Positions 47,594 through 59,305 of a DNA stretch of 64,000 nucleotides are shown here, piece by piece. The translations under genes and the position numbers were made by a program. The stretch covers positions 25,916,001 through 25,980,000 of the forward strand of contig OZ316892.1 in the NCBI GenBank assembly GCA_973895155.1, given 5' to 3'. Numbering within the stretch: position 1 is the stretch's first letter; the number at the start of each line of letters is the position of its first letter. Below the pieces are notes generated by a model. The model had not been told where the DNA came from, searched no databases, and saw only the letters and a list, made by a program, of their open reading frames with translations. This DNA is from Marsupella aquatica. Lineage: Eukaryota; Marchantiophyta.

Positions 47594-49681
47594 ATGGCGC
47601 CTTCGAGTGCGACCTGTACAGAAGTTTTGGAATCGCCTTCAAGAAAAGGCGAAGCGCCGTCGAATGCTGCTGATGTGGAAGCTATATTCATGCCAAAAAT
47701 ATCTCTGGGTGGTTCAGGGAAGGTCGGTGCAACTCCTACCAGCAGCGTTCACGAACTGCTCGAATGTCCTGTCTGCACCAACTCCATGTATCCACCAATT
47801 CATCAGGTTGGCCATACGTGTTCCTCTTCAGACTCGTTGTCCATGGGTACCCCTGCATTGTCTGGTCTCCAGTAAGTCATTTTGCTTCGTATTATGAACC
47901 TTCAACATTCTCTAGTTAGGGCGAACTTTCTAGCCCAGTTTGGCCTGGTTTACTTTGCGACGGAGCTGTCTTCATGTACTGGAGTACCCGTGAAGGCGTC
48001 TGTTCCCCGCAGTTGATCGTTGCTGTTTCGATGTCCTTGTGCAAGGCCTATTGGTGATGTTAAGCGTCTTCACTCTTATCAGTAACGTGTCCCTTCAACC
48101 TGCACAATGTAACGTGTATATTTATTTGTCATGTTGATAGCACATCAAGCATCACAACAGCATCATGTCAATTTCTAATGTAGGTGCTTTCTGTTATCGT
48201 CTAAACTTTCCGTAACTCCGGCTGGAGCTACAGCTGGACGATAGAGCCGAATTGAAACTGTTCGACGAAAGAGGCATCATTGATTCGTCATTGAATTTCA
48301 CTGGCGTTTGTGGTTGACCCAGGAACCCTTAAAAGATGAGTCCATATGTCCACATAATCATTATTTAAGAAATGTTTGTCTCTTTAAGTTCACCCTAGAA
48401 AACTGATTTATGCTGAAAACCCACCAAAAGTCGACCTGGTCAGCCGTTGAATTGCTGTGTCTTTTATTCGCGTCCTCCGATTTTACCTGCGTTGAATACG
48501 TGTTGCGAATCAAGAAAACCGAGCACCCAACACGTATTCAAGTGGCGTACTGCTTTTGGAAAGCGGCTGATTTTGAGGCCACTAGGAAGTCTACCAAAGT
48601 AAAGGTAGCCACATCGAATTGCCTCTAGAAATTACTCATCAATTATTCTACCGTGAATCCTACTGTTGGCCGGATTTTCGTTTATACCAGAATGTGGATA
48701 TTTGGAACCAGGAAGGTAGTACTTATTAAACCGCTGGTTGTAAATGATGCTTGCAGTGTCCAAATGGTCACACTCTATGCTCAAATTGTAAGAATCGAGT
48801 CCACAATCGATGTCCAACATGCAGATATGAGTTGGGGAACATACGGTGTCTAGCTCTGGAAAAAGTGGCAGAGTCGCTTGAACTTCCTTGCAGATACCAG
48901 AATCTGGGATGCCCAGACATCTTCCCTTACTATAGCAAATTGAAGCATGAGGCCCAGTGTTCGTTCAGGCCATACAATTGCCCTTACGCTGGTTCAGAGT
49001 GTTCTGTGACTGGAGATATTGCTTCTCTTGTGACTCATTTGAGAGATGAACATAAGGTTGACATGCACAATGGGTGCACATTCAATCATCGATATGTGAA
49101 GTCCAACCCCCAGGAGGTGGAGAATGCGACGTGGATGTTGACGGTACGGATTGATTCTGCTGCTATTGAAAACTGGTAGATCGTGTAGATTCGTTTACAG
49201 CAATTCGTGTTGTGAGGAGTGCTTGATGGCTAACTTTTTGACAAATACATCTATCACTTGAATACGTGTTGGGTGCTCGGTTTCTTGCTTCCTGTGAACA
49301 TCAGTGAATGCGATCTCCTACTGCTATCTGTCAGTTGCACTGACCCTGTTTATCTCACAGGTATTCAATTGCTTTGGGCAGCACTTCTGCCTCCACTTTG
49401 AGGCTTTTCAGCTTGGAATGGCACCTGTATATATGGCATTTTTACGGTTCATGGGCGATGATAATGAAGCCAAGAATTTTAGTTATAGCTTGGAAGTTGG
49501 TGCCAATGGTCGGAAACTGATCTGGCAAGGTGTTCCAAGGAGCATCAGGGACAGCCATAGGAAGGTTCGGGACAGTCATGATGGCCTCATCATTCAGAGA
49601 AATATGGCTCTATTTTTCTCTGGTGGTGATCGGAAGGAACTGAAGCTGAGGGTTACTGGGCGAATCTGGAAAGAGCAATGA
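47594..49681 (+). CDS. SINAT: SINA-type RING E3 ubiquitin ligase (SINAT/SIAH family)
   Basis: Three exons: 47594-47806, 48757-49143 and 49361-49681, all in phase 0 with GT/AG introns; 306 residues. It transfers ubiquitin to target proteins and works as a dimer. Residues ~1-50 are a variable leader. The RING finger LLECPVCTNSMYPPIHQ is joined across intron 1 to CPNGHTLCSNC and CPTC. The SIAH zinc-finger region follows (CRYQNLGCPDIFPYYSKLKH, then CPYAGSECSVTGDI). The TRAF-like domain spans intron 2 (TWMLTV, then FNCFGQHFCLHFEAFQLGMA) and ends RVTGRIWKEQ. Length and exon positions match land-plant SINAT genes. All RING cysteines and histidine are present, so it is probably active. In plants these ligases act in hormone signalling, autophagy and stress responses; the substrate here is unknown. 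Confidence 0.96.
48492..48544. repeat. Intron-1 hairpin and left arm of an exon-2-flanking inverted repeat
   Basis: TTGAATACGTGTTG (48492-48505) pairs with CAACACGTATTCAA (48528-48541), a perfect 14-bp stem. The overlapping 34-base segment 48511-48544 is the reverse complement of intron-2 positions 49255-49287, with one inserted A. Confidence 0.9.
49255..49287. repeat. Intron-2 arm of the inverted repeat flanking SINAT exon 2
   Basis: 33 bases starting CACTTGAATACGTGTTGGG, complementary to 48511-48544 with a single-base gap. Confidence 0.95.
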
Positions 49682-51400
49682 TGGAATTTGGTAAAGGGTT
49701 GTGTGATAGAGTAGAAAATTCTTTGCTGAGCTTGGTGCTCCTCTCAAAGGTGTGATTAGATATCTTTCCAGCCATCTTGTAACTATATTTTCCATAATGC
49801 CCATGGACGTCCACCTCGTGAACTGCCTGGGGACCCGAAAGCCTCCTGAACTTAGTAGCACTACTATCAGTAGACAGGTTCTCTGAGATGACGTAAGAAG
49901 TCAAAGTCTTATTGTAATTGCTGTGAAGGAGTGCTTGTATAATGCATACTCAGCAACGGAAGGAGTGTTGTCTTTTTCTTCAACATTCTGATTTAAGTGG
50001 AAAAGGTTACAGTGACTTGGGTTCGAAGATGTGAGATGGACTGACTTAAAAGTAATCAACAAGACAGAACCACAGAGCATATGCAGTCGAAGGATATGGT
50101 AATTGATCATTCGTACCAGTAACTTATTAACAAACCAAAAACTGTACCACCTCTGCAAGTCACAATGAAATCAAGTTGCCAGTCGACCAAAACAAGTTAA
50201 TGCAAATAATGCGTGATGAACACTGAATGAAGGTGCGTGTAACACATGAAAAGTACATCATTTAATCATGTGTACATATTTTCAACGGCATGTCAAATAA
50301 ATAATAAATGCCAGTTTAACTTCAAACTTTATTACAGTATGAGAATTGAAAGCCCAGGTTATGAATAAAAAAAGCAAACACTCATTTTTCAGTGAAACAG
50401 TTTTTTTAATCCACAAGGGATTAATTATAATGAATTTATATACACATATCCATGTATATAGGCTTATAATCACGCCCTTACTAGTCAAAGTGTGTGAGAC
50501 TATTTAGGCAGGGAGAGTAAAAAAAGTTATGATATTCATGACGGGAAACAGTGTGGGTACCTTCTTCAAACAAGTTAACAAAACTTTCTAAATCAAACAT
50601 AAAAGTATTATGCTTCTGTGAAACAAATGCCTGAAGGAAAAGGATGAGTGACACTCTAAGATTAAAAAAGTTAACAAAACTTTCTAAATGAAACATAAAA
50701 GTATTATGCTTCTGTGAAACAAATGCCTGAAGGAAAAGGATGAGTGACACTCTAAGATTTTTGAGTATATAAGATGTGAGTGTTACGAGACATTTGAAAA
50801 AGTCTCAATTTTCCTGAGTATGTAGCTTGAACTTATAGAGACGAAGCACTTCTAAAAGGTCGCCAAGAAATCATAGCCCCAACGAGTGCACGAGGACGTC
50901 TAGCGACATAGTAACAGGTAGTGCAGCTGCAGAATGCTCGAAGTCAGCTGTGTTCGACGGTGGAGTTAATAACGAGCAGATAGATATATATATTCTAGGA
51001 ATCGAACCACTTATCCAGCTAAGAAGGGGAATCAACTGGAAAAGAAGAGCACAAGGGGATCCAGGATCCGGTTAGTAGTTTAAAAATATCTCGAGTCCAC
51101 TAGCTTGCCACTTGTGTTCAAGTTCATTTCAGATTTCACATTTTACGTGTTCGTGACATAGCATGACAGCATACAGGATCCCATTCGTACTTTGAGATCT
51201 AGGAAGTACACTTTGCCACTCCTAGTACTTAGTTTGGTTTTCTATGTATACTCATCCCGATACTCATGAAACAAAAAATATAAACGGTTGAAGATCAGGA
51301 AAGAGTTTTCTTTAAAACTCATTGCTGTAGGTGGAACGCATGCAGGTGGTTGGGGCCTGGATCTGAGAACGATCAGAGATGTCGCAGGCAAACACTTGGC
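49682..51400. other. Intergenic DNA between SINAT and the next coding traces
   Basis: No supported gene. It holds the 96-bp duplication at 50572. Confidence 0.5.
50572..50759. repeat. 96-bp tandem duplication
   Basis: Two adjacent, nearly identical copies starting AAGTTAACAAAACTTTCTAA and ending GACACTCTAAGATT. Confidence 0.95.
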
Positions 51401-52203
51401 CGCCTTAATGAGGAAAAGATCGCCGCTGTTGAGCGCAGTAACGAGAAGCAGCGTGAACTGGAACATCTTCAGGAAGAGGTACACTCAGCATGGTTTTCAT
51501 AATGCTATAGTGGCTGTAACTAGCTCCGACTGCCCGTTCTTTGAACGTCAATAGCGATGAGTACCAAAAAGTTGGGAGGTACTCAAACATTGTAAGATAA
51601 TCGAAAGTATTAGGCTGGCCTAGAGTATGAGAATACCAAGCTAGTTTCCCCGAACATCATGGAAGGGTCAATCTAAATGGTCGAACTGGATTGTAGATTC
51701 ACATCGCTGTGACTTGTCTGCCCGCCTGTCTGCTGCAGCTGAGACTCACGACGGAGCTGATCAAGCACAACCAAAGTCGAATCTACCAGTCCAACCGTTT
51801 TGAAGGCAATATGTACCCTTGCACGCCTCCCCCTGAAGATCTCAGCTACTCCTACTTTAATTTTGAAGACTGCTCTTAGACATCTACAGAAACCGAACGT
51901 AGCTACGAGTCGCTTGAACTCCACAAATATTTCCCTGCTGCTCCTGCAAACGATGCGTCGTCGTCGTCGTCGTTTTGGTCGTCTACGAGCCAAGATTTCT
52001 ATCCTGTGCCCAATAGGTCATCAATCGTAAGTGAGGCCGACGGATGTCACGATTTCAGCGCATCGGCAAATGAGGTCGGACTGGACATTTTAGAAGCTGC
52101 GGGGCAGTACCAGAGTAACAGCCTTCCACGAACGATTTCGGGGACTGCACAAAGAGGCCTTCATGTCCCATTTGTCATTCTGCAAACAAAAAATACGACG
52201 TGA
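51393..52203 (+). other. Possible exons of an unidentified gene or pseudogene
   Basis: At ~51400-51480 one frame reads as a charged helix (GRLNEEKIAAVERSNEKQRE, then LEHLQEE) that ends exactly at GAG-GTACAC, a plausible donor. At ~51740-52200 the same style continues as LRLTTELIKHNQSRIYQSNR, then an acidic/aromatic segment, a TAG, and a Ser-rich tail encoded by a TCG run. The helix resembles the end of a keratin-like domain in MIKC MADS proteins, but no MADS domain is seen, so I do not assign it. Confidence 0.25.
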
Positions 52204-52433
52204 GTACCCTCGAAATTATCATGCAATATATTGTACTACCTTCGCCTCTAAGTAGATCATATAATGGAGATCCCCGTCAAGATCGCGAGCGCTGCTGTTC
52301 TCAGTTTCGTCAATTGCATGATCGCGATAGATTTGGTAAGTTGCTGGAGCTGTAGCTTTGACATTGAGTTCCAAACAATTTTCATCTCAAATAAAATTCA
52401 TTTCATATTATCCAATCAAATATTTTATTCAAA

Positions 52434-52556
52434 ACAAATATTTTGTAGGTTTTGTGGTGGCCTGAGTCAAGTAGGGCCTATGCTTGTTGGATTTAACAAA
52501 TATTTTGTAGGTTTTGTGGTGGCCTGAGTCAAGTAGGGCCTATGCTTGTTGGATTT
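52434..52556. repeat. 62-bp tandem duplication
   Basis: Two adjacent exact copies starting ACAAATATTTTGTAGGTTTT and ending CTTGTTGGATTT. Confidence 0.97.
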
Positions 52557-53195
52557 CTGATGACAGACTGGCAGAAGGATCTAGTCAAATCCAGAGTCCA
52601 TCTTTGGCTCAAGTCCACAAGTTGCTGGTCTTTGTGGTCCATTATTAAGTCCAGAAGATAGTAGAGGGGCCAGGTTAACTAGTTTCCTCTTTTAGCTGCA
52701 AGAGAAATGTAGGTACCACGTGATGGACCTGGAGTCAACAGGAATTTCGCCACCTGATTTTCTTTTTGACTTGAATAAACCAAATGAAATCCGTTCATTC
52801 GCCACCTGATTTTCGACACCCAATGTCGAGCATTTCGAATAGAGAGAAATTTAGGCACATCAGAACTGAGGCTCGTCAAGTCTTGAGGTACGTCACAGTA
52901 AGATAGCCTATTTCTCCAGCCAGTCTCGAGATGGAACATCTCAATTTCGCAAGCGCAGCGCGGAACGAGCCACGAAGAATTTGCTGTGTTCAAACATCGA
53001 AACTCCACCTTCCCCGTCTTTCACTACCCTGTGTCAGACTTGCTTCCAGCTGCTACAGTCCTATGCGGAAGAGCGGAATGGTACAATCCGAATTGAGCCC
53101 TCTCATCACGACGCACAACTTTGTTCCACTCCATTTCTTCAGATTTCAGGGCAGATTCGCTAGAACACACGGGTCGTGAGGCGCTGAATGAGGAA

Positions 53196-56100
53196 ATGGA
53201 CTCTGAACTCAAGGACTGGGATGGCGATTGTCTCCTTGAGATGAGGCGGAGCTTGAAAGAGGATTCGAGTCTATTGAACGACCGGCGTGCAGCTGTCCAT
53301 CATCTCGATACAGATCCGGCAAAACGCACCGGTGGTAACTCGCTGAAGGACGAACTTGACGCGGAACTCAAGGACTTGGCTGGCGATTGTATTCAGGTCA
53401 TGCGGCTCTTGAAAGACGATCCGAGCCTCTTGAAAGAGCGGGCGTTAGCTGTGCTTCATCTGGGTGTAAGCAGAGGCTGCGTCGAAATTGTGGAGCAAGT
53501 TCTCAAGTTCTACACAGAGGAAGACATCCTCGGTGATAAGTCGGAAATGGATAAGCAAGGAGTCAAGTCTTCAACAGACGAGGGAATCAATGGTTCGAGT
53601 GGCAACGAAGACGCACCCACAGTGGCCCCAGACGAGGATCGGACTGATAAGGCAGATGATAAGACCAAAAACAGCGGTGGAGATCCGTCTCATTCTCAAG
53701 ATGATGCTATTCGCGTGGCACCGGACAAAGGGACTGGTAGTCATTTTCTCGAATTCAAGACTGATCTTGCTGAGCTGAACGAAATACACGAACTCCCAGT
53801 CCTCGATATTGATGAGTTGATACGTGCAAAGTATAGGTACTCTGGACCCGCTCGCGAGTTCGACGCACTAGGAGTGGCAGTAGTAAACGGAAACATCGAT
53901 GTCCTTGCTTTGCTCTTAACCAAGACACCGAGCGCTTCGTCGATTGAGGTCCACAGGGAGCAACTAAGAAAAATCACGGAAGGAGTTGTAGAGAGGATCA
54001 AAGGAGACCCTCCTTCTCTCAGACTCTGCCAACGTATTTTCGATGGCTGGACCGACGACCGAGAATTCAATTTTCTCTTCTGGGATTTTGATCTCTGGAA
54101 AGAGCGAGTGTCAGAGTACCTGTTTCACTTTCTATTCACCAACCGATGTCAGGAGAGCTCTTCGAGAAAAGCACAGCTCCTTATAAAGTACTTGTGGCGG
54201 GAGGTTTGGCAGTACCCGGCTCAACCAGGGGAAGAACCTCTTTGGCAGTCGCTCTTGAAGCTCCATGATGCGCAGGGGAGAACCCCGTTGCATGTTGCGG
54301 TGGATGAGGGATCCATATTAGCTTTCGACGAGCTATCGCGCAGTATGGGACTTCAAGCTGCAGTGGGAGTCTTTGAACTTGCAATGAAGGCACCTGATGG
54401 TTTAGGAAGAACGGCTTGGCACCGAGCTGTCGTAGTAGGCAACGAGAGTGGGGCGCTCTCAGGCCTCATACGATACCACCAGTGGTTGGGCGAGGAGTGC
54501 GATATCCACAGAATAGATAGAACTCCTGGAATTTTCAACCTCAAACAACATATCACTGCGTACGGAGGGCTTTGGCAACAGCCCATGGATCCCTTCCTCG
54601 GGTGGAAACGGCGAGGGATAGATCTGGCTGATGAAGAATTGAATTCTCTCTCTGTCGAGAATGGCTTTACAGGGCATAGAGAAATCGAAAAGGGTATAAC
54701 CCCTCTGCACAGCGCAATCATGCACGGAAGCCCAGCACTCTGGTACAGAAGCGAAACATTCTCCGCACAGGATAAGCCATTCTTGTGTTGTCTAGATTGG
54801 TTTGGGGTCGTGGCGTTAGATGCGTTAGAGCTTGCCACTCTGACAGGCGAGGTGGCCATGGTGAAACGACTACTTGATGTGAGTACCAATTGAAACCTTT
54901 ATCCACTCTGGCTTGTTGCAATTGTGAGCGACTTTGATAGCTCTTTTAAGTTATTATCGCTGGGCTGTGTGATCGGTGGCTTGTTGCAATTGTGAGGGAC
55001 TTTGATAGCTCTTTGCAGCTATTATCGTTGGGCTGTGTGATCGGTGGCTTGTTGCAATTGTGAGGGACTTTGATAGCTCTTTTAAGTTATTATCGTTGGG
55101 CTGTGTGATCGGTTGCAAATTGAACAGTCAACTAAAACTATAAGATAAGGGTCTAAAGTTTAGTGCATGGTTTCCCACGATTTGTATCCATGCTGGATGT
55201 AATAATGAACTTGTAGAATCTTGTTTGTGTTCTAGTTTTCTGAACAGGCCCGACCAAAAATTGTCCATACAAGAGGGCGAAGGTTAGGATATGGATGGCT
55301 AGGTGGAGAACTAGCCAGCGGCACGGATCTTGAATGGCCAACCATGCATGTTGCTGCAAGATTTGGTAACTATGAGCTCCTGAGAGCTTTCCTCGAGAGC
55401 AAAATATGTGATCCTTACATTGAAGACACCTGCAAACGCACTGTTCTTCATGCTGTCCTGAACCCCAAAAGTCTCAGAATCCATGGTCATTTGCTTGACT
55501 TTGTGAATGTGAAGTACATTGCCTCTAATTATTTGCCTCCAACACATGAGAGTACCATTGTTGAGAGACAAGGATGCATCAACCTCTTGTTGCAGTGTGG
55601 ATGTGATATCTTCAAAGTTGACCTCCTTGGGCAAGCTCCATATCCAAAAGGTAGCTTGAGCACCGACGAGAAGTTCCTTTCATGGTGGTACGACAGGCAA
55701 TTGAAGGAGTTTAGTGCTAGTCAAAATGGCATGAGTTTTGCTACAAATGCAATCTCAGTCATGGCAACATTGGTTGCAACAGCATCATATGTGGGACCAT
55801 TGCAACCCCCACTTGGCTATAGTAGTGGCGATGGGCCTAATCAAATACAAGCCAGGTACATATGGGTGAGAATTTTTATTGTTTGTGATACTCTGTCCTT
55901 CTATCTAGCAATTGCCGCCATTACTTTTTCTCTGATTCCGGCCCTCCCAATGCCACAACAGCCAATGGCAGCCGAATTAGAAAAAACTCGGGGGATGATC
56001 ATCTTGGCAGTTGCAACCCTTTTCCCATCCATTGTATGTATACTTTTGGCTTTTGCTGCAGGTTCTATAGTTGTGATAAGTGCTAATGGTATATCATCAC

Positions 56101-56339
56101 TGGGAGGAAATTTGACAATTATCACAGCTTCCATAGGTGGAGCAATTTGTCTGATAGGGTTTCAGCTGCTGTTTATTCGATTGCTTGGTATTATTTTTCC
56201 TAGAACTAGGTGGGTCAGGAAAATCTATGATGTAACATCTGTTCTTCTCCAAAGGGGAATTAGTGCATGGGTGAGGAGCTACGTTTCTGCATTTGGTGAA
56301 TTGATAGAGGAGACCTGGGATTGGGTAAGGGGAAAATGA
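53196..56339 (+). CDS. Ankyrin-repeat protein with C-terminal PGG membrane domain
   Basis: Exon 1 runs to 54878 (GAT before GTGAGT) and exon 2 is 55236-56339; the join is in phase 0. The chosen ATG is at 53196. The frame is open further upstream after an acceptor-like TTCAGATTTCAG, so an earlier 5' exon is possible. The protein has ~930 residues: two related N-terminal segments (ELKDWDGDCLLEMRRSLKED and ELKDLAGDCIQVMRLLKDDP), an acidic low-complexity linker, then ankyrin-type repeats (TPLHVAVDEGS, TAWHRAVVVGN, TPLHSAIMHGS, MHVAARFGNYELLRAFL, TVLHAVLNPKS). The PGG domain follows (NAISVMATLVATASYVGPLQ, then about four hydrophobic segments). The architecture matches ACD6-like plant proteins, which are membrane-bound and often linked to immunity or stress. 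The specific role here is unknown. The intron carries the 68-bp repeats. Confidence 0.85.
54909..55112. repeat. Three 68-bp tandem repeats in the ankyrin-gene intron
   Basis: Three adjacent copies of TGGCTTGTTGCAATTGTGAG through GGGCTGTGTGATCGG with only a few differences. They take up more than half of the 357-bp intron. Confidence 0.95.
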
Positions 56340-56495
56340 AAAGAGTCAGGAGGAGATTCAACAATTGAAAAACTGCATTTGGCAAATAAACAGAGACTTG
56401 GGACAGATACAGTCCTTATATAGAAACACACCAATGAGAGTGAAATATGAGACTGGCCCCTTTTGTAGTGTCTTTGAGGCACAGTTCTCACCTCC

Positions 56496-56501
56496 AATAA
56501 A
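56496..56501 (+). promoter_or_regulatory. Candidate poly(A) signal of the ankyrin/PGG gene
   Basis: AATAAA about 157 bases after the stop codon, in the right orientation. Confidence 0.4.
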
Positions 56502-56509
56502 GTTGAGTG

Positions 56510-57676
56510 CTTAGCTCAGACTTCACAAAGAATTTTGCTCTAGTCTTGGAGAATGATGTAGAGATTGCATGAAGGCTTGATATTTTCTCTCTCAGTCTCT
56601 ACTTTTGTGGTGATGTGCATTCCTCAATGGAGCTGATGCCATTGAATCCTTGATGAAGTAGGTTGCTATCTGGCGCTCAAATTTTAATCTCATGTCAATC
56701 TATTAATAGTACGACGATGATCAACTGAATTTTACTGGTACTCCGATGAACGAGTAAATTGAAATCCATTAAATAAGCAGGAGGGACATCAGGTACCGGC
56801 ATTAGTAGGAGTGATGAATTTCTCTGGAGCATAATTGGGATCTGTACTTCCAATCGAATCCGGTTATGTGGAATGGCTTGATTTAAAATCTGTCGACAAT
56901 CTTCTTGTGAGGGCTCCAGGAAGAACGAGGTGGGAAAGATAGCTTTTGCATTGAACTTACTTCACCACTCCAGGGTGACGCTTTTGAAAGAGCCTCTGCA
57001 GTGGAGAAAGATCTAGAGCTAGCTAGGTTTCATTACATTGAAAGTTCTGAAAAAGGGCTCCAATCTAAACAAGTGTCATAACGCTCTTAGGAAAACATCT
57101 AATCTTTCTCTTTTGGTGTCTACCAATAGGATCAGCATGGGCTTGTTTGCTTAGAGGAAATCCATGTCCCACTTGCTAACTTAGTTACCCTCTTTGGAAT
57201 ACATATAATAGTCTACTCACTTATTTACACTGAAAGTAAGGATGAGGAACAAGGATGAAGAACATGAATATTGATCCAAAAATTGTGCCCCTCTCAGTAT
57301 GTTTCAATCAATTCCTTCAATTCCATGGGTCCATTTCTTTGATATGAATCAACTAGTTTCAATCGGCAAACTTCCAAATCACTTTTATCAAATACCTCGT
57401 CTGCTTGTAGCTTGTAAAGGTTGATTGCTCTGTTTGGATTCTTTGATGACACGAAAAACAGGAACAAGACTAGGTTTGTGAAATGCTTTTAATTTCCATT
57501 AGCTCTCATTTAGGTGAGTAACTGTGCTGCTATAGGCCACAGATTGCTGGAGATTGTGACTAGTGCGGCTGATATATATGCTCCCAACCTTGATAGGCCC
57601 TAAGTGGGACACAGTTTTAAGTTTTGAAGTTCTGACCAAATGAAATGCGTAAGTTTGTAATTACCGTACTTGAACT
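56510..57676. other. Intergenic DNA before the copia element
   Basis: No supported gene or repeat. Only short frames are present. Confidence 0.5.
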
Positions 57677-58151
57677 TGTTGGGTATTTACTCTTACGTCT
57701 AGGTTAGGTATGACGTGGTTGGTACAACAACGTGGGTTGGTACAACTACGTGGTTAGGTACAACTACGTGATTAGGTACAACTATGTGGTTAGGTACAAC
57801 TACGTGATTAGGTACAACTATGTGGTTAGGTACAACTACGTGATTAGGTACAACTATGTGGTTAGGTACAACTATGTGGTTAGGTACAACTAAGTTGCAC
57901 ACTATATCATAAGAGGCATGTGTGCTTGGAGAGGTAGAACCAAGGCTCATTGTTATGGAGCCACTTGAGAGATAGGGAGAGCTTACACTGTGGAGACTCG
58001 GTATAGCCGACGGGCTTAGAGTTCAGTAAAGCTCTCTTGTGTGTTCCCGTGGACGTAGCCTCAAGGAGGTGAACCACGTATCTCTTGTGTCGACTATTGT
58101 GCGTTGGATGGTTCATGGGCTTGCCGTTGCGATCGTCGTCTATGCTCAACA
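57677..58151 (+). repeat. 5' LTR (475 bp)
   Basis: Bounded by TGTTG and CAACA. It carries the 18-bp repeat array near its start. Confidence 0.95.
57713..57891 (+). promoter_or_regulatory. 18-bp repeat array with ACGTG cores in the LTR
   Basis: Ten consecutive units of the form ACGTGGTTAGGTACAACT. Six keep ACGTG and four have ATGTG, and GTGGTT and GTGATT versions largely alternate. ACGTG is the core of G-box/ABRE-type elements bound by plant bZIP and bHLH factors. The position in U3 suits an enhancer; that role is inferred. The same array starts the 3' LTR. Confidence 0.75.
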
Positions 58152-58153
58152 AT

Positions 58154-58165
58154 TGGTATCAGAGC
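58154..58165 (+). promoter_or_regulatory. Primer binding site for initiator Met-tRNA
   Basis: TGGTATCAGAGC, two bases after the 5' LTR, the standard plant copia PBS. Confidence 0.95.
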
Positions 58166-59305
58166 ATGCTTGGGAGGTGACGTGTGTTCGTGACGGGATT
58201 TCATGACGGTTTTTCCAGCGTTGAGTGTTGGTGGATTTTCCAGAGTTCCATCGCATGGAACTTGGAGTTTATGGGCTCAACGGATAGATCAGGGCAAGAG
58301 CTTTCTAACGGTGTGAAGAAATCGTTGAACGGAGCTCGTGGTGCAGAGAGATCTAAGTTTTCGTCGTTCTGGATTTTGTGAAGAAAGTTGGCAATCGACT
58401 CGGAGGGAGAAGCGTCAAGTGTTTTGACTCAACGGAGAGATTGAGGCAAGACGATTGTTTTTGAGTCCGGGATTGGCTCTTTGATGCAAAGAGGAAGGCT
58501 AAGCAAAATCAATTACCTTGTTGGACTTGGTGACGGCACCAAGTGCAATTGATCAACATTCGTTGTTGACAAGGTACCATTTTTTTCTCTTTGAAAAACT
58601 GATTCGAAATTGGCTATGGCAATTGAGAGAAATCTGTCATCTTTACCAATTTTTTTCTCCCTCGTTCTTTCCTTGTTTTGGGTGCTTCTTATATCGATCT
58701 TCATCGCCTCGGAGTCTAGTTTCCAAATCTGAAATCGGATCTTGATTTAGTCAAAACCCGAGTGAGATATCTTGCGTTTGGTGTCGAGGGGTACATTCTG
58801 CCGTGTGTATTTTCTGCGCGCGCGACCAGATTTCGACGACGAAGGGTGGTAGGGGGTTTTGGGGGTTCGAGGACACATGTCAGCCCCTCGATTGTTCTTC
58901 CAAAATTCCCACAGGGCCTGTACAAGGGTCATAGAATATTCCAAAAAACCAGAGAGCTATTTTTTGACCGTCCGACAAAGATTTCATCCACCGAACGGTA
59001 ACTTTTTTGGTTATTTTTCGGCGAGGTCGTAGCCATTGAAGTTGGCAATGCAGCGCACCAATCACATCGCAATTCCGACAACGGGTTGTACTTGGTATTT
59101 CGGTTATTCCCTGAGGTGGTCAAAACGGGGGAGTTTCCCAAGGTTTTACCCACCTCGACCGAAATTTGAATAACTTTTCCGTCAAATTTCGATTTTGATT
59201 TCGGTTTTCAGTATTGGACTCCTAGCTTTGTGGGCTACGCGGCGGTGTTGAGTTTCGAGTTTTTTGAGAAGTTGTGAAAAACAACATTTTTTGTGACTTT
59301 CTCAT
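58166..59305 (+). other. Untranslated leader of the copia element
   Basis: About 1.1 kb between the PBS and gag with no coding domain. It would carry packaging and dimerisation signals, which I cannot pinpoint. Confidence 0.6.

Noticed and set aside
51393-52203. Full MADS-box gene
   Set aside because: A keratin-like helix end is suggested, but no MADS domain motif is visible upstream or nearby.
57699-57950. 83-codon minus-strand frame of repeated VVPNH units
   Set aside because: It is the LTR repeat array read backwards (18-bp period).
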